Positions 1 to 5,167 of a stretch of DNA of 9,879 nucleotides are shown piece by piece. The position numbers and the translations under genes were made by a program. Source of the DNA: Magnetospira sp. (lineage in GTDB: Bacteria; Pseudomonadota; Alphaproteobacteria; Rhodospirillales; Magnetospiraceae); NCBI GenBank assembly GCA_028277325.1, contig JANQGL010000278.1, positions 1 to 9,879 on the forward strand. Reading direction: 5' to 3'. Under the pieces are notes generated by a model. The model saw nothing but the letters and a program-made list of their open reading frames with translations. It was not told the origin of the DNA and made no database searches. Positions within the stretch are counted from its first letter, which is position 1, and every line of letters starts with the position of its first letter.

Positions 1-376
1 CAAGGGCGACCAGCCCCTGGCCGCCGCGACGGCCGCCCGGCTCGACGGGATGACGGCGCTCCTGCCCGGCGCCTGGACGCCGCCGGTGGTCGTCACCTCG
101 GCGCTCGACGGGACCGGCGTCGACGATCTGCTGGCGGCGATCGATGCCCATCAGGGCTGGCTGGACGGGCATCCGCGCGCCCTCGACGGCGACGCCCGGA
201 CCCGGCGCATGGTGGCGGCGCTGGCCGGCGAGGCGGCGACGCGCGCCCTGCAACGGCTGGACGATCCCCGGCTGGCGGATCTCCTGGCGCGGGTCGGGCG
301 CGGCGAAACCGGTTTCGAACGGGCGGCCGGCGAGGCGCTGCGCCTGCTGGCGGCCATGGACGATCAGGCGCCGTAA
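1..376 (+). CDS. meaB: MeaB/ArgK-type GTPase, C-terminal part (5' end outside window)
   Basis: This is the last ~124 codons of a G3E-family P-loop GTPase of the MeaB/ArgK (YgfD) type, which gates and protects adenosylcobalamin-dependent methylmalonyl-CoA mutase. The reading frame enters from beyond the window's left edge (codons from position 2). The first visible residues, KGD, fit the end of the (N)KxD guanine-specificity motif. They are followed by the family pattern 'W.PPVVVTSALDGTGVDDLLAAIDAH', where SAL is the G5-like segment (residues about 30-45 of the visible part). The C-terminal helical tail, with 'ARVGRGETGFERAA', resembles the dimerisation arm of MeaB. The Walker A and switch regions lie outside the window, so GTPase integrity cannot be judged. 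The mutase genes are not visible; they are often just upstream of meaB. It ends at TAA 374-376, about 110 bp before the next gene. Confidence 0.85.
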   Translation, partial: KGDQPLAAATAARLDGMTALLPGAWTPPVVVTSALDGTGVDDLLAAIDAHQGWLDGHPRALDGDARTRRMVAALAGEAATRALQRLDDPRLADLLARVGRGETGFERAAGEALRLLAAMDDQAP

Positions 377-412
377 CGATCGGCGGATGGGTTTCGCGCC
401 TTGAAAAACATC

Positions 413-421
413 TGGTATGCT
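413..421 (+). promoter_or_regulatory. Weak extended -10 promoter candidate for the DUF302 gene
   Basis: TGGTATGCT matches the extended -10 pattern TG-N-TATAAT with 4 of 6 hexamer positions. It lies about 65 bp before the proposed start at 486, in the gap after meaB. No convincing -35 box lies 16-18 bp upstream; TTGAAA at 401-406 is too close. The DUF302 gene could equally be transcribed from meaB. Confidence 0.25.
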
Positions 422-444
422 GCGTCCGGTCAATGGGAACGCGA

Positions 445-460
445 CCGCGCCGGAGCGCGG
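445..460 (+). other. Perfect 6-bp hairpin in the leader of the DUF302 gene
   Basis: CCGCGC (445-450) and GCGCGG (455-460) form a perfect stem around the 4-base loop CGGA. It ends 14 bases before the Shine-Dalgarno sequence of the next gene. No T-run follows, so it does not look like an intrinsic terminator. It may be a 5' stabilising hairpin or chance in GC-rich DNA. Confidence 0.35.
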
Positions 461-474
461 CACGGCGGCGAAAT

Positions 475-481
475 GGGAGGT
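475..481 (+). promoter_or_regulatory. Shine-Dalgarno sequence fixing the DUF302 gene start
   Basis: GGGAGGT lies 4-5 bases before the ATG at 486. The longer in-frame alternative from ATG 417 has no such site and would add 23 hydrophilic residues ahead of the membrane anchor. The ATG at 486 is therefore preferred. Confidence 0.7.
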
Positions 482-485
482 CGAG

Positions 486-1076
486 ATGGCGGTTGTCAGG
501 AACGTATTGGCGGTCATCGGCGTGGTTGCCTTGCTGGGTGGCGGCTATGCGGTCGCCAGGGTATGGCCGATCTACGCCGAGATCGAACGCGAGTTCGATC
601 CCGGCTACATGGAGGCCTACGTCACCTTCGCGACGCGGCTTCTGGAGTCCAAGGATCCGGGGGTGGCGATGATGTATTCCATCCCGGTCGAGGACGGACT
701 GACGGTGGCGGACGTGAAGGATTCCCTGAAAAGCATCGCCAACGAGCGGAACTTCCTGTTCGTCGGCGAGGCGCCGTTCCACCAGCAGGTGACGGCGATC
801 ACCGGCGAGCCCTACCGCCACGTCAGTTTCATGTCGTTCTGCGATGCCCAGGTGGGCCGCATGATGGCCGACTACCGGGACGCCTACACCGGGTTCATGC
901 CGTGCCGCATCGCCGTCGTCGAGGGCCTCGACGGGCGACTGTGGCTGCACTCCATGAACCTGGACCTGATGATCCACGGCGGCAAGGAACTGCCGCCGGA
1001 CCTCAAGTCGGAGGCGATCCGGGTCTGGGAGACCATTCAGGCGATGATGCAGGGCGCCGCGGCCGGGGAATTCTGA
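486..1076 (+). CDS. Membrane-anchored DUF302-like protein, function unknown
   Basis: This is a 196-residue protein of unknown function. Residues 5-27 form one hydrophobic segment (VVRNVLAVIGVVALLGGGYA) that should act as an N-terminal anchor, leaving the rest probably in the periplasm. Residues ~72-190 resemble the DUF302 domain (COG3439): a helix-strand unit 'VKDSLKSIANERNFLFVGEAPF', then 'SFCDA' with Cys119, then 'FMPCRIAVVE' with Cys140 followed by a paired strand 'GRLWLHSMNLDLMI'. In the family this second half is a C...PC-(hydrophobic strand)-acidic-turn-strand unit. Known DUF302 structures are small alpha/beta folds with no settled biochemical role, and homologues occur often in sulfur-metabolising and marine proteobacteria; that association is general knowledge and is not shown here. 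The start was set by GGGAGGT. It lies downstream of meaB on the same strand but with its own 110-bp leader, and is convergent with the cobW-like gene. Family assignment is by pattern recognition only. Confidence 0.72.
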   Translation: MAVVRNVLAVIGVVALLGGGYAVARVWPIYAEIEREFDPGYMEAYVTFATRLLESKDPGVAMMYSIPVEDGLTVADVKDSLKSIANERNFLFVGEAPFHQQVTAITGEPYRHVSFMSFCDAQVGRMMADYRDAYTGFMPCRIAVVEGLDGRLWLHSMNLDLMIHGGKELPPDLKSEAIRVWETIQAMMQGAAAGEF

Positions 1077-1079
1077 TCC

Positions 1080-1118
1080 CGGCGTTTCGGGCCGCCGGGC
1101 CGGGCCTCGGAAACGCCG
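1080..1118. terminator. Candidate bidirectional stem-loop between convergent genes
   Basis: CGGCGTTTC (1080-1088) pairs perfectly over 9 bp with GAAACGCCG (1110-1118). The 21-base loop can itself form a GGCC/GGCC stem (1090-1093 with 1103-1106). The structure starts 4 bases after the DUF302 stop codon and sits between converging genes, where a bidirectional terminator is expected. No T-tract follows on either strand, so intrinsic termination would be weak; Rho-dependent termination or RNA 3'-end protection are alternatives. The remaining sequence to 1171 shows nothing else but one copy of an 18-bp repeat. Confidence 0.4.
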
Positions 1119-1124
1119 CGCCGC
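1107..1124 (+). repeat. 18-bp exact direct repeat, copy 1
   Basis: TCGGAAACGCCGCGCCGC occurs here and again, identically and in the same orientation, at 2832-2849. Both copies are intergenic and together they bracket the cobW-hisI pair. In both places the repeat supplies the 3' arm of a possible hairpin. The function is unknown, and a GC-rich chance match cannot be excluded. Confidence 0.7.
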
Positions 1125-1171
1125 GCCGGCCTGCTTGACGACGCGGTTCGGCCGGCCCCGGCAGCGCACCT

Positions 1172-2284
1172 TCACCGGACATCGACGACCGCCTCCCAGA
1201 GCCGGGCGACGGCGTCGCGGCCCAGGTCGCGGGCGATGAACACCATCCGCGACGTCCGGTCGTCGCCATCCGGCCAACCGGGCAGGGCGGCCGGCGGGTG
1301 CAGCAGGTGCTGCACCCCGTGCACCGCCACCGGCCGTGCCTCGCCGTCCACGTTCAGGATCCCCTTCAGGCGCAGGATGCGGTCGCCGTGCGTGGCCAGG
1401 AGCAGGTCGGCGAACGCCGCGAAGGCGGTCCAGGCGATCGGCGGCTGACGGGTCAGGCAGAACGCCCGAATGCGGTCGTCGTGCCGGTTGACGTCGTGCG
1501 CATGGCCGTGGGGATGGGGGTGATGGGCGTGCCCGGGATCGGCATGCCCGACCTGGTCGCGCGACGCCTCGAAGGCGGCGGCGTTGAGCCAGCGCGCGAC
1601 ATCCGGGATTTTCGACCGCCCGTTGAACAGGCCGGCCCCGAACAGTTCCCCGGCCGCCACCCGGCCGTGCTCGGCGCGCAGGATCGGCGCCGCCGGGTTG
1701 AGGCCGCGCAGGCGGGCGGTCAGCGCCGCGGCGGCGTCCGCCGGCGTCAGGTCGGCCTTGGTGAGGACCAGGCGGTCGGCGACCGCCGCCTGCTTGACCG
1801 CCTCCGGGTGGGCGTCCAGCTGCGTGTCGGCATGCCGGGCGTCGATCGTGGTCACGATGCCGTCCAGGCGGTAGCGGGAGGCGAGCAGCGGATCGCGCAT
1901 CAGGGTATGCAGGATCGGCGCCGGATCGGCCAGTCCGGTGGTCTCGATGACCAGGCGGCGGAACTCCGGCACCTCGCCGCGCACCCGTTGCAGGAACAGG
2001 CCGCGCAGGCTGTCCACCAGGTCGCCGCGCACGGTGCAGCACAGACAGCCGCTGTCCAGCAGCAGCACGGTTTCGCTGATCCTGCGCACCAGCAGGTGGT
2101 CGATCGCCACCTCGCCGAACTCGTTGATCAGGACCGCGGTGTCGGCCAGCGCCGGGTCGGCCAGGAGGTGGTTGAGCAGGGTCGTCTTGCCGCTGCCCAG
2201 GAAGCCGGTCAGGACGGTGACCGGCACGGCCTCGGAGGGAAGCGCCGATCCCGGTCGGTCGGCCATCGGGTCATTTCGCCCCAT
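1172..2284 (-). CDS. COG0523/CobW-family GTPase metallochaperone with His-rich linker
   Basis: This is a GTP-hydrolysing metal chaperone of the G3E family (CobW, P47K, YeiR, ZNG1-like), which passes metal, commonly zinc, to client proteins in the cytoplasm. With 370 residues from ATG 2284, the motifs are: Walker A GFLGSGKT (27-34), NEFGE (54-58), the metal-binding CxCC motif as Gly-Cys-Leu-Cys-Cys (Cys80, Cys82, Cys83), Walker B-like ETTG (114-117) and the specificity motif TKAD (175-178). A linker at 247-268 holds 9 histidines in 22 residues. The C-terminal CobW_C domain follows (~271-370). The reading frame overlaps the end of hisI by 14 bp; a second ATG at 2266 (MADRPG) would start 4 bp after the hisI stop and is equally possible. 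No cobalamin synthesis genes are nearby. With zinc-dependent HisI upstream and zur beyond it, a zinc role is more likely than cobalt, by inference. The subfamily cannot be fixed by eye. Confidence 0.9.
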   Translation of the reverse strand: MGRNDPMADRPGSALPSEAVPVTVLTGFLGSGKTTLLNHLLADPALADTAVLINEFGEVAIDHLLVRRISETVLLLDSGCLCCTVRGDLVDSLRGLFLQRVRGEVPEFRRLVIETTGLADPAPILHTLMRDPLLASRYRLDGIVTTIDARHADTQLDAHPEAVKQAAVADRLVLTKADLTPADAAAALTARLRGLNPAAPILRAEHGRVAAGELFGAGLFNGRSKIPDVARWLNAAAFEASRDQVGHADPGHAHHPHPHGHAHDVNRHDDRIRAFCLTRQPPIAWTAFAAFADLLLATHGDRILRLKGILNVDGEARPVAVHGVQHLLHPPAALPGWPDGDDRTSRMVFIARDLGRDAVARLWEAVVDVR

Positions 2285-2666
2285 AGAGCTCGTCCGGTGA
2301 CACCTCCGGCTCGGCGATGACCTCGGTGGCGCCGTCGCGGAAGGCGTGGAAGAAGCAGCTGCGGCGCCCGGTGTGGCAGGCCACGCCCCGCTGGTCGACC
2401 AGCAGCAGCAGGGTGTCGCCGTCGCAGTCCCAGCGGAAGTCCTTCAAGGCCTGCACCTGGCCGGAGCTTTCGCCCTTGCGCCACAGCCTGCCGCGCGACC
2501 GCGACCAGTAGCAGACCCGGCCGGTCTTGAGGGTTTCGTTGATCGACTCCCGGTTCATCCAGGCCATCATCAGCACCTCGCCGGTGTCGTGCTGCTGGGC
2601 GATGGCCGGAATCAGGCCGTCGGAGGTGAATGTCAGGTCGTCGATGCGAAGCGGATCGCGGCTCAT
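2271..2666 (-). CDS. hisI: Phosphoribosyl-AMP cyclohydrolase
   Basis: HisI hydrolyses the adenine ring of phosphoribosyl-AMP, the third step of histidine synthesis, in the cytoplasm. It is the 131-residue monofunctional form without the HisE pyrophosphohydrolase domain. The signature runs through 'CYWSRSRGRLWRKGESSG' (52-69). The metal sites are complete: the DCDGD motif (80-84) for magnesium, and Cys81, Cys97 (GVACHTG) and Cys104 (RRSCFF), which match the three zinc cysteines known at the HisI dimer interface. It is therefore a canonical zinc enzyme and not a cysteine-less, zinc-independent version. The start is ATG 2666 with GAGGAGA (2672-2678) 5 bases upstream. The gene stands apart from other his genes, as is common in alphaproteobacteria, and its 3' end overlaps or abuts the metallochaperone gene, so the two are probably co-transcribed. 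Confidence 0.95.
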   Translation of the reverse strand: MSRDPLRIDDLTFTSDGLIPAIAQQHDTGEVLMMAWMNRESINETLKTGRVCYWSRSRGRLWRKGESSGQVQALKDFRWDCDGDTLLLLVDQRGVACHTGRRSCFFHAFRDGATEVIAEPEVSPDELYGAK

Positions 2667-2730
2667 CGGGGTCTCCTCGCGGGTGCTTTTCTCGAACGCG
2701 GGGCGGCACCTTTGTCGCTCCGCGCCGGCT

Positions 2731-2736
2731 TGTCAA
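2731..2736 (-). promoter_or_regulatory. Consensus -35-like hexamer upstream of hisI
   Basis: TTGACA, read on the minus strand, lies 65 bp before the hisI start, flanked by GCCGG (2724-2728) and CCGGC (2737-2741) arms. The hexamer 17 bp downstream is AAAGGT, a poor -10, so this is only a weak promoter candidate. Another, unrecognised promoter nearer the AT-rich island at 2795-2815 is possible. Confidence 0.22.
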
Positions 2737-2778
2737 CCGGCCTGACGCAACGAAAGTTGGCGGACGGAACGGGAAATC

Positions 2779-2807
2779 TTTTCAATAGAGGCGCTTGACG
2801 TTATAAA
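2779..2807 (+). promoter_or_regulatory. Candidate sigma70 promoter of zur
   Basis: TTTTCA (2779-2784; 4 of 6 against TTGACA) and TATAAA (2802-2807; 5 of 6 against TATAAT) are spaced by 17 bp. This would place the transcript start near 2814 and give a leader of about 74 bases before the zur start at 2888. It is one of the few AT-rich patches in the window. Confidence 0.45.
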
Positions 2808-2816
2808 ATACTTGTC
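2797..2816. promoter_or_regulatory. AT-rich island, possible Zur operator
   Basis: GACGTTATAAAATACTTGTC covers the proposed zur -10 box in the divergent hisI-zur region. It contains an exact GTTATA half-site, the core of many proteobacterial Zur boxes (GTTATA near TATAAC), but the opposite half (AAATAC) keeps only 3 of 6 bases, and the outer GAC/GTC ends match as a dyad. Autoregulation and control of hisI-cobW from here would be plausible. The match is too weak to assert. Confidence 0.28.
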
Positions 2817-2848
2817 GGCGCGCGTCCGCGATCGGAAACGCCGCGCCG
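2816..2848 (+). other. Possible hairpin in the zur leader
   Basis: CGGCGCG (2816-2822) pairs over 7 bp with CGCGCCG (2842-2848) around a 19-base loop, starting next to the inferred transcript start. The 3' arm lies inside the second copy of the 18-bp repeat. No T-tract follows. Confidence 0.3.
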
Positions 2849-2849
2849 C
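2832..2849 (+). repeat. 18-bp exact direct repeat, copy 2
   Basis: This is identical to 1107-1124 (TCGGAAACGCCGCGCCGC), 1725 bp away and in the same orientation, and lies in the zur leader. The bases on either side differ between copies, so the match ends sharply at 18 bp. Confidence 0.7.
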
Positions 2850-2875
2850 ACGTTCAAGATTGGCCGTGAGTGCCA

Positions 2876-2882
2876 AAGGAGG
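2876..2882 (+). promoter_or_regulatory. Strong Shine-Dalgarno sequence fixing a TTG start for zur
   Basis: AAAGGAGG ends 5 bases before TTG 2888-2890. The upstream GTG at 2870 would place this site inside the coding sequence and has no ribosome site of its own, so TTG 2888 is the likely start. Confidence 0.75.
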
Positions 2883-2887
2883 TTCCG

Positions 2888-3412
2888 TTGACCGTATCCG
2901 CCGCCAATCCGGTCCAGCAAGCCGACGCCCTGCGCAGTGATGATCTTTGGACACCCGAAACCGCGCTGGTCCGCGCAGAGGAACATTGCGCGCGCCGGAA
3001 TGCCCGGCTGACGCCGTTGCGGCGCTGGGTCCTCGGACGCCTGTGGGACGACCGGCAGCGGCCGAAGGGCGCCTACCAGTTGCTCGAGGAACTGAAACGG
3101 GAGAAAGGCAACGCGGCGCCGCCGACCGTCTATCGGGCGCTCGATTTCCTGCTCGAACAGGGGTTGATCCACAAGCTGGAGAGCCTCAACGCGTTCATCG
3201 CCTGCAACCGGCCGTCGGCGCCCCACGTGACCCGGTTCCTGCTGTGCCGCGATTGCGGGATTGCCGAGGAAATCTACGAGGACCTTTTGGACGAGGCGTT
3301 GCGCAACGCCGCCGGGCGGGTCGGGTTCGAGATCCAGGAAGGAACCATCGAGGTGGTCGGGCGCTGCATGCGCCACCACCAGACCGGCCACTGTGACCGG
3401 CGCGACGGTTAG
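2888..3412 (+). CDS. zur: Zur, Fur-family zinc-responsive transcriptional repressor
   Basis: This is a 174-residue Fur-superfamily regulator that should repress zinc-uptake genes when zinc-loaded. The N-terminal winged helix includes 'CARRNARLTPLRRWVL' (34-49) and the recognition-helix block 'PPTVYRALDFLLEQGLIHKLES' around residues 78-99, which is almost the E. coli Zur wording and separates it from Fur and PerR. The sensing-site ligands of E. coli Zur (His77, Cys88, His96, Glu111) correspond to His95, Cys106, His113 and Glu128. The structural site begins with Cys120-x-x-Cys123, but the second pair reads Cys160-Met-Arg-His163, with a His where E. coli has Cys146; His164 and Cys169 are close by. 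The start is TTG with a near-perfect ribosome site. It is divergent from hisI-cobW and convergent with metC, with only 9 bp between the stops. The znu transporter genes are not in the window. Regulation by its own product is plausible because of the AT-rich operator candidate. Confidence 0.9.
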   Translation: MTVSAANPVQQADALRSDDLWTPETALVRAEEHCARRNARLTPLRRWVLGRLWDDRQRPKGAYQLLEELKREKGNAAPPTVYRALDFLLEQGLIHKLESLNAFIACNRPSAPHVTRFLLCRDCGIAEEIYEDLLDEALRNAAGRVGFEIQEGTIEVVGRCMRHHQTGHCDRRDG

Positions 3413-3421
3413 GGCGCCCGG

Positions 3422-4594
3422 TCAGGCGGCTTGCCGCAACGCCGCGAGGCCCGCCTGCAAATCGGCTTTCAGGTCCTCGGGATCGTCCAGCCCCAGGTGC
3501 AGGCGCACCGACGGCCCGCGATAGGGCCATGCGGTGGCGCTGCGGACGGCGGCCGGATTGGTCGGGATGGCCAGGCTTTCGTAGCCGCCCCAGGAATAGC
3601 CGAGCCCGAACAGCTCCAGGGCGTCCAGGAAGGCGTCGCGGGCGCCGCCGCTGACCGTCTCCTCGAACACCACCCCGAACAGGCCGCAGGCGCCGGTGAA
3701 GTCGCGTGCCCAGAGGGCGTGGTCGGCGAACGACGGCAGCGCCGGATGCAGCACCGCCGCCACTTCGGGGCATCCGTCCAGCCACTCGGCCACGGCGAGG
3801 CCGGTCGCCTGATGGCGGGCCAGGCGCGGCGCCAGGCTGCGCAGGCCGCGCAGGCCCAGGTAGCAGTCGTCGGGGCCGGCGCAGACGCCGCTCAGGCTGA
3901 CCGCCGCCTTGAGGCGACGGTAGAGGGACTCGTCGGCCGCCGTGATCGTGCCCAGCATGGCGTCGGAATGGCCGACGATGAACTTGGTCGCCGCCTGGAT
4001 CGAGACGTCGACCCCCAGCGTGAACGGCGCCAGGTAGTAGCCGGCGCTCCAGGTGTTGTCGAGCAGCACCAGGGCCCCGGCGGCGTGGGCCGCCTCGGCG
4101 ATCGCCGGCAGGTCCTGGACCTCGAAGCTCAGCGACCCCGGGGACTCGGTGAACACCGCCACCGTTTCGGGGCGGATCCAATCGGCGATGCCGGCCCCGA
4201 TGCGCGGGTCGTAGTAGGTGATTTCGACGCCGAAACGGGACAGGACCTCGGCGCAGAACCTGCGGGTCGGGAAATACACGCTGTCGGTGATCAGCAGGTG
4301 GTCGCCGGTCTTGACCAAAGCGGTCAGCGCCCCGGCGATGGCGGCCAGGCCGGACGGCATCGAGATGCAGCGGGTGCCGCCTTCCAGGGCCGCCACGGCC
4401 TCCTCGAAGGCGCGCGTGGTCGGGGTGCCGAAGCGGCCGTAGTGGATCGAGTCCAGCGAATGGCGCTGGCTGTCGCGGAGCGCCGCGACGCTCGGGAAGG
4501 TCACCGTCGAGGCATGGTAGACCGGCGGGTTGACGATCCCGTGGTTGTCTTCCGGCGCCCGGCCGGCGGTGGTGAGGCGGGTATCCTTCCTCAT
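3422..4594 (-). CDS. metC: Cystathionine beta-lyase (PLP-dependent)
   Basis: This enzyme cleaves cystathionine to homocysteine, pyruvate and ammonia for methionine synthesis. It is a 390-residue fold-type I, Cys/Met-metabolism PLP enzyme. Visible residues: Tyr52 and Arg54 in 'YGRFGTPT' (phosphate contacts from the neighbouring subunit), Ser81-Gly82, Tyr107 (the ring-stacking position), Asp179 in 'LLDNTW' (pyridine nitrogen) and the Schiff-base Lys204 in 'ATKFIVGHSD'. The late 'GYSWGGYESL' block and 'SVRLHLGLDDPEDL' end favour MetC over cystathionine gamma-synthase, although members of the family are hard to tell apart by sequence and gamma-lyase activity is possible. The start chosen is ATG 4594, which overlaps the TGA of the VUT gene as ATGA, a mark of translational coupling; a longer GTG start at 4624 lies deep inside the upstream gene and adds 10 unconserved residues. 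No terminator is visible in the 9 bp before the zur stop. Confidence 0.9.
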   Translation of the reverse strand: MRKDTRLTTAGRAPEDNHGIVNPPVYHASTVTFPSVAALRDSQRHSLDSIHYGRFGTPTTRAFEEAVAALEGGTRCISMPSGLAAIAGALTALVKTGDHLLITDSVYFPTRRFCAEVLSRFGVEITYYDPRIGAGIADWIRPETVAVFTESPGSLSFEVQDLPAIAEAAHAAGALVLLDNTWSAGYYLAPFTLGVDVSIQAATKFIVGHSDAMLGTITAADESLYRRLKAAVSLSGVCAGPDDCYLGLRGLRSLAPRLARHQATGLAVAEWLDGCPEVAAVLHPALPSFADHALWARDFTGACGLFGVVFEETVSGGARDAFLDALELFGLGYSWGGYESLAIPTNPAAVRSATAWPYRGPSVRLHLGLDDPEDLKADLQAGLAALRQAA

Positions 4595-5127
4595 CCGGAC
4601 GGCGCCGTCCGCACGTCCCGCCACCAGACGTAGGCGACCCGGAACGGAACCAGCATGATCAGCGCCACGGCCATTTTGACGCCGAAATCACCGATCGCCC
4701 AGGTGACCCAGGGCAGGCCGGTGAAGGCGAAGGCGAGGCTGAAGAACAGGGCCGTGTCGAGCACCGAGCCGAGGGTCGAGGAAACCAGCGGCGGCAGCCA
4801 CCAGCGGCGCCGGCGCAGGCGGTCGAACACCTGCACGTCGAGCAGTTGCGCGGCCAGGAAGGCGCTCCCGGAGGCCAGCGCGATGCGCGGCGTGGCGAGC
4901 AGAACGGACATCAGCACGGCGGCCACGAAGCCGGCCACCACCACCCGCCGGGCGGCCGCCGGGCCGTGCGCGCGGTTGGCCAGGTCGGTGACCAGGAAGG
5001 CGACCGGATAGCTCAGCGCGCCCCAGGTCAGCCAGTCGTTGATCGGATGCTGGACCAGCACGTTGGAGGCGGTCACCACCGCCGCCATGGCGATCACGAA
5101 CGGGACGAAGGGCGGGGTCTTGGGCAT
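4591..5127 (-). CDS. VUT family membrane transporter (YhhQ-type queuosine-precursor transporter)
   Basis: This is a 178-residue integral inner-membrane protein of the VUT family (Vut_1, YhhQ). E. coli YhhQ takes up the queuosine precursors preQ0/preQ1; other members are annotated only as putative vitamin transporters. The hydrophobic segments are approximately 8-25, 33-49, 62-79, 83-98, 113-137 and 147-167, giving about six helices. Characteristic stretches are 'TASNVLVQ' (19-26), 'NDWLTWGALSYPVAFLVTDLANR' spread over 30-52, 'RIALASGSAFLAAQLLDV' (81-98) and 'SSTLGSVLDTALFF' (116-129). The start is ATG 5127 with AGGAA (5135-5139) 7 bases upstream; the longer GTG start at 5169 would overlap the inferred -10 box and is rejected. 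It is the first gene of a two-gene unit with metC, joined by ATGA. The pairing might reflect a shared link to methionine/SAM (QueA uses SAM), but this is speculation and the substrate is not known. Confidence 0.85.
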   Translation of the reverse strand: MPKTPPFVPFVIAMAAVVTASNVLVQHPINDWLTWGALSYPVAFLVTDLANRAHGPAAARRVVVAGFVAAVLMSVLLATPRIALASGSAFLAAQLLDVQVFDRLRRRRWWLPPLVSSTLGSVLDTALFFSLAFAFTGLPWVTWAIGDFGVKMAVALIMLVPFRVAYVWWRDVRTAPSG

Positions 5128-5167
5128 GCGGCGGTTCCTGGCCGGTGTCCGATGCGGGAAGGGGCGC

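Noticed and set aside
1133..1140. GCTTGACG shared with 2793-2800 as a second repeat or a -35 box
   Set aside because: Eight bases is too short to be meaningful, and no -10 box follows at the right distance in the convergent gap.
93..2042. Open frame of 649 codons on the minus strand across meaB, the DUF302 gene and cobW
   Set aside because: It has an Arg/Pro/Gly-rich composition with no recognisable domain and runs out of frame with well-supported genes. Such long frames are expected in GC-rich DNA.
1298..2320. Open frame of 340 codons antisense to cobW, rich in Gln, Val and Arg
   Set aside because: It lies opposite a gene with intact Walker A, CxCC and TKAD motifs, and has no recognisable fold.
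2870..2887. GTG at 2870 as the zur start
   Set aside because: It would place the strong AAAGGAGG site inside the gene; TTG 2888 is 5 bases after that site.
3431..4633. Open frame of 400 codons antisense to metC
   Set aside because: It mirrors the metC frame almost exactly and has the same GC-driven composition seen in the other shadows.
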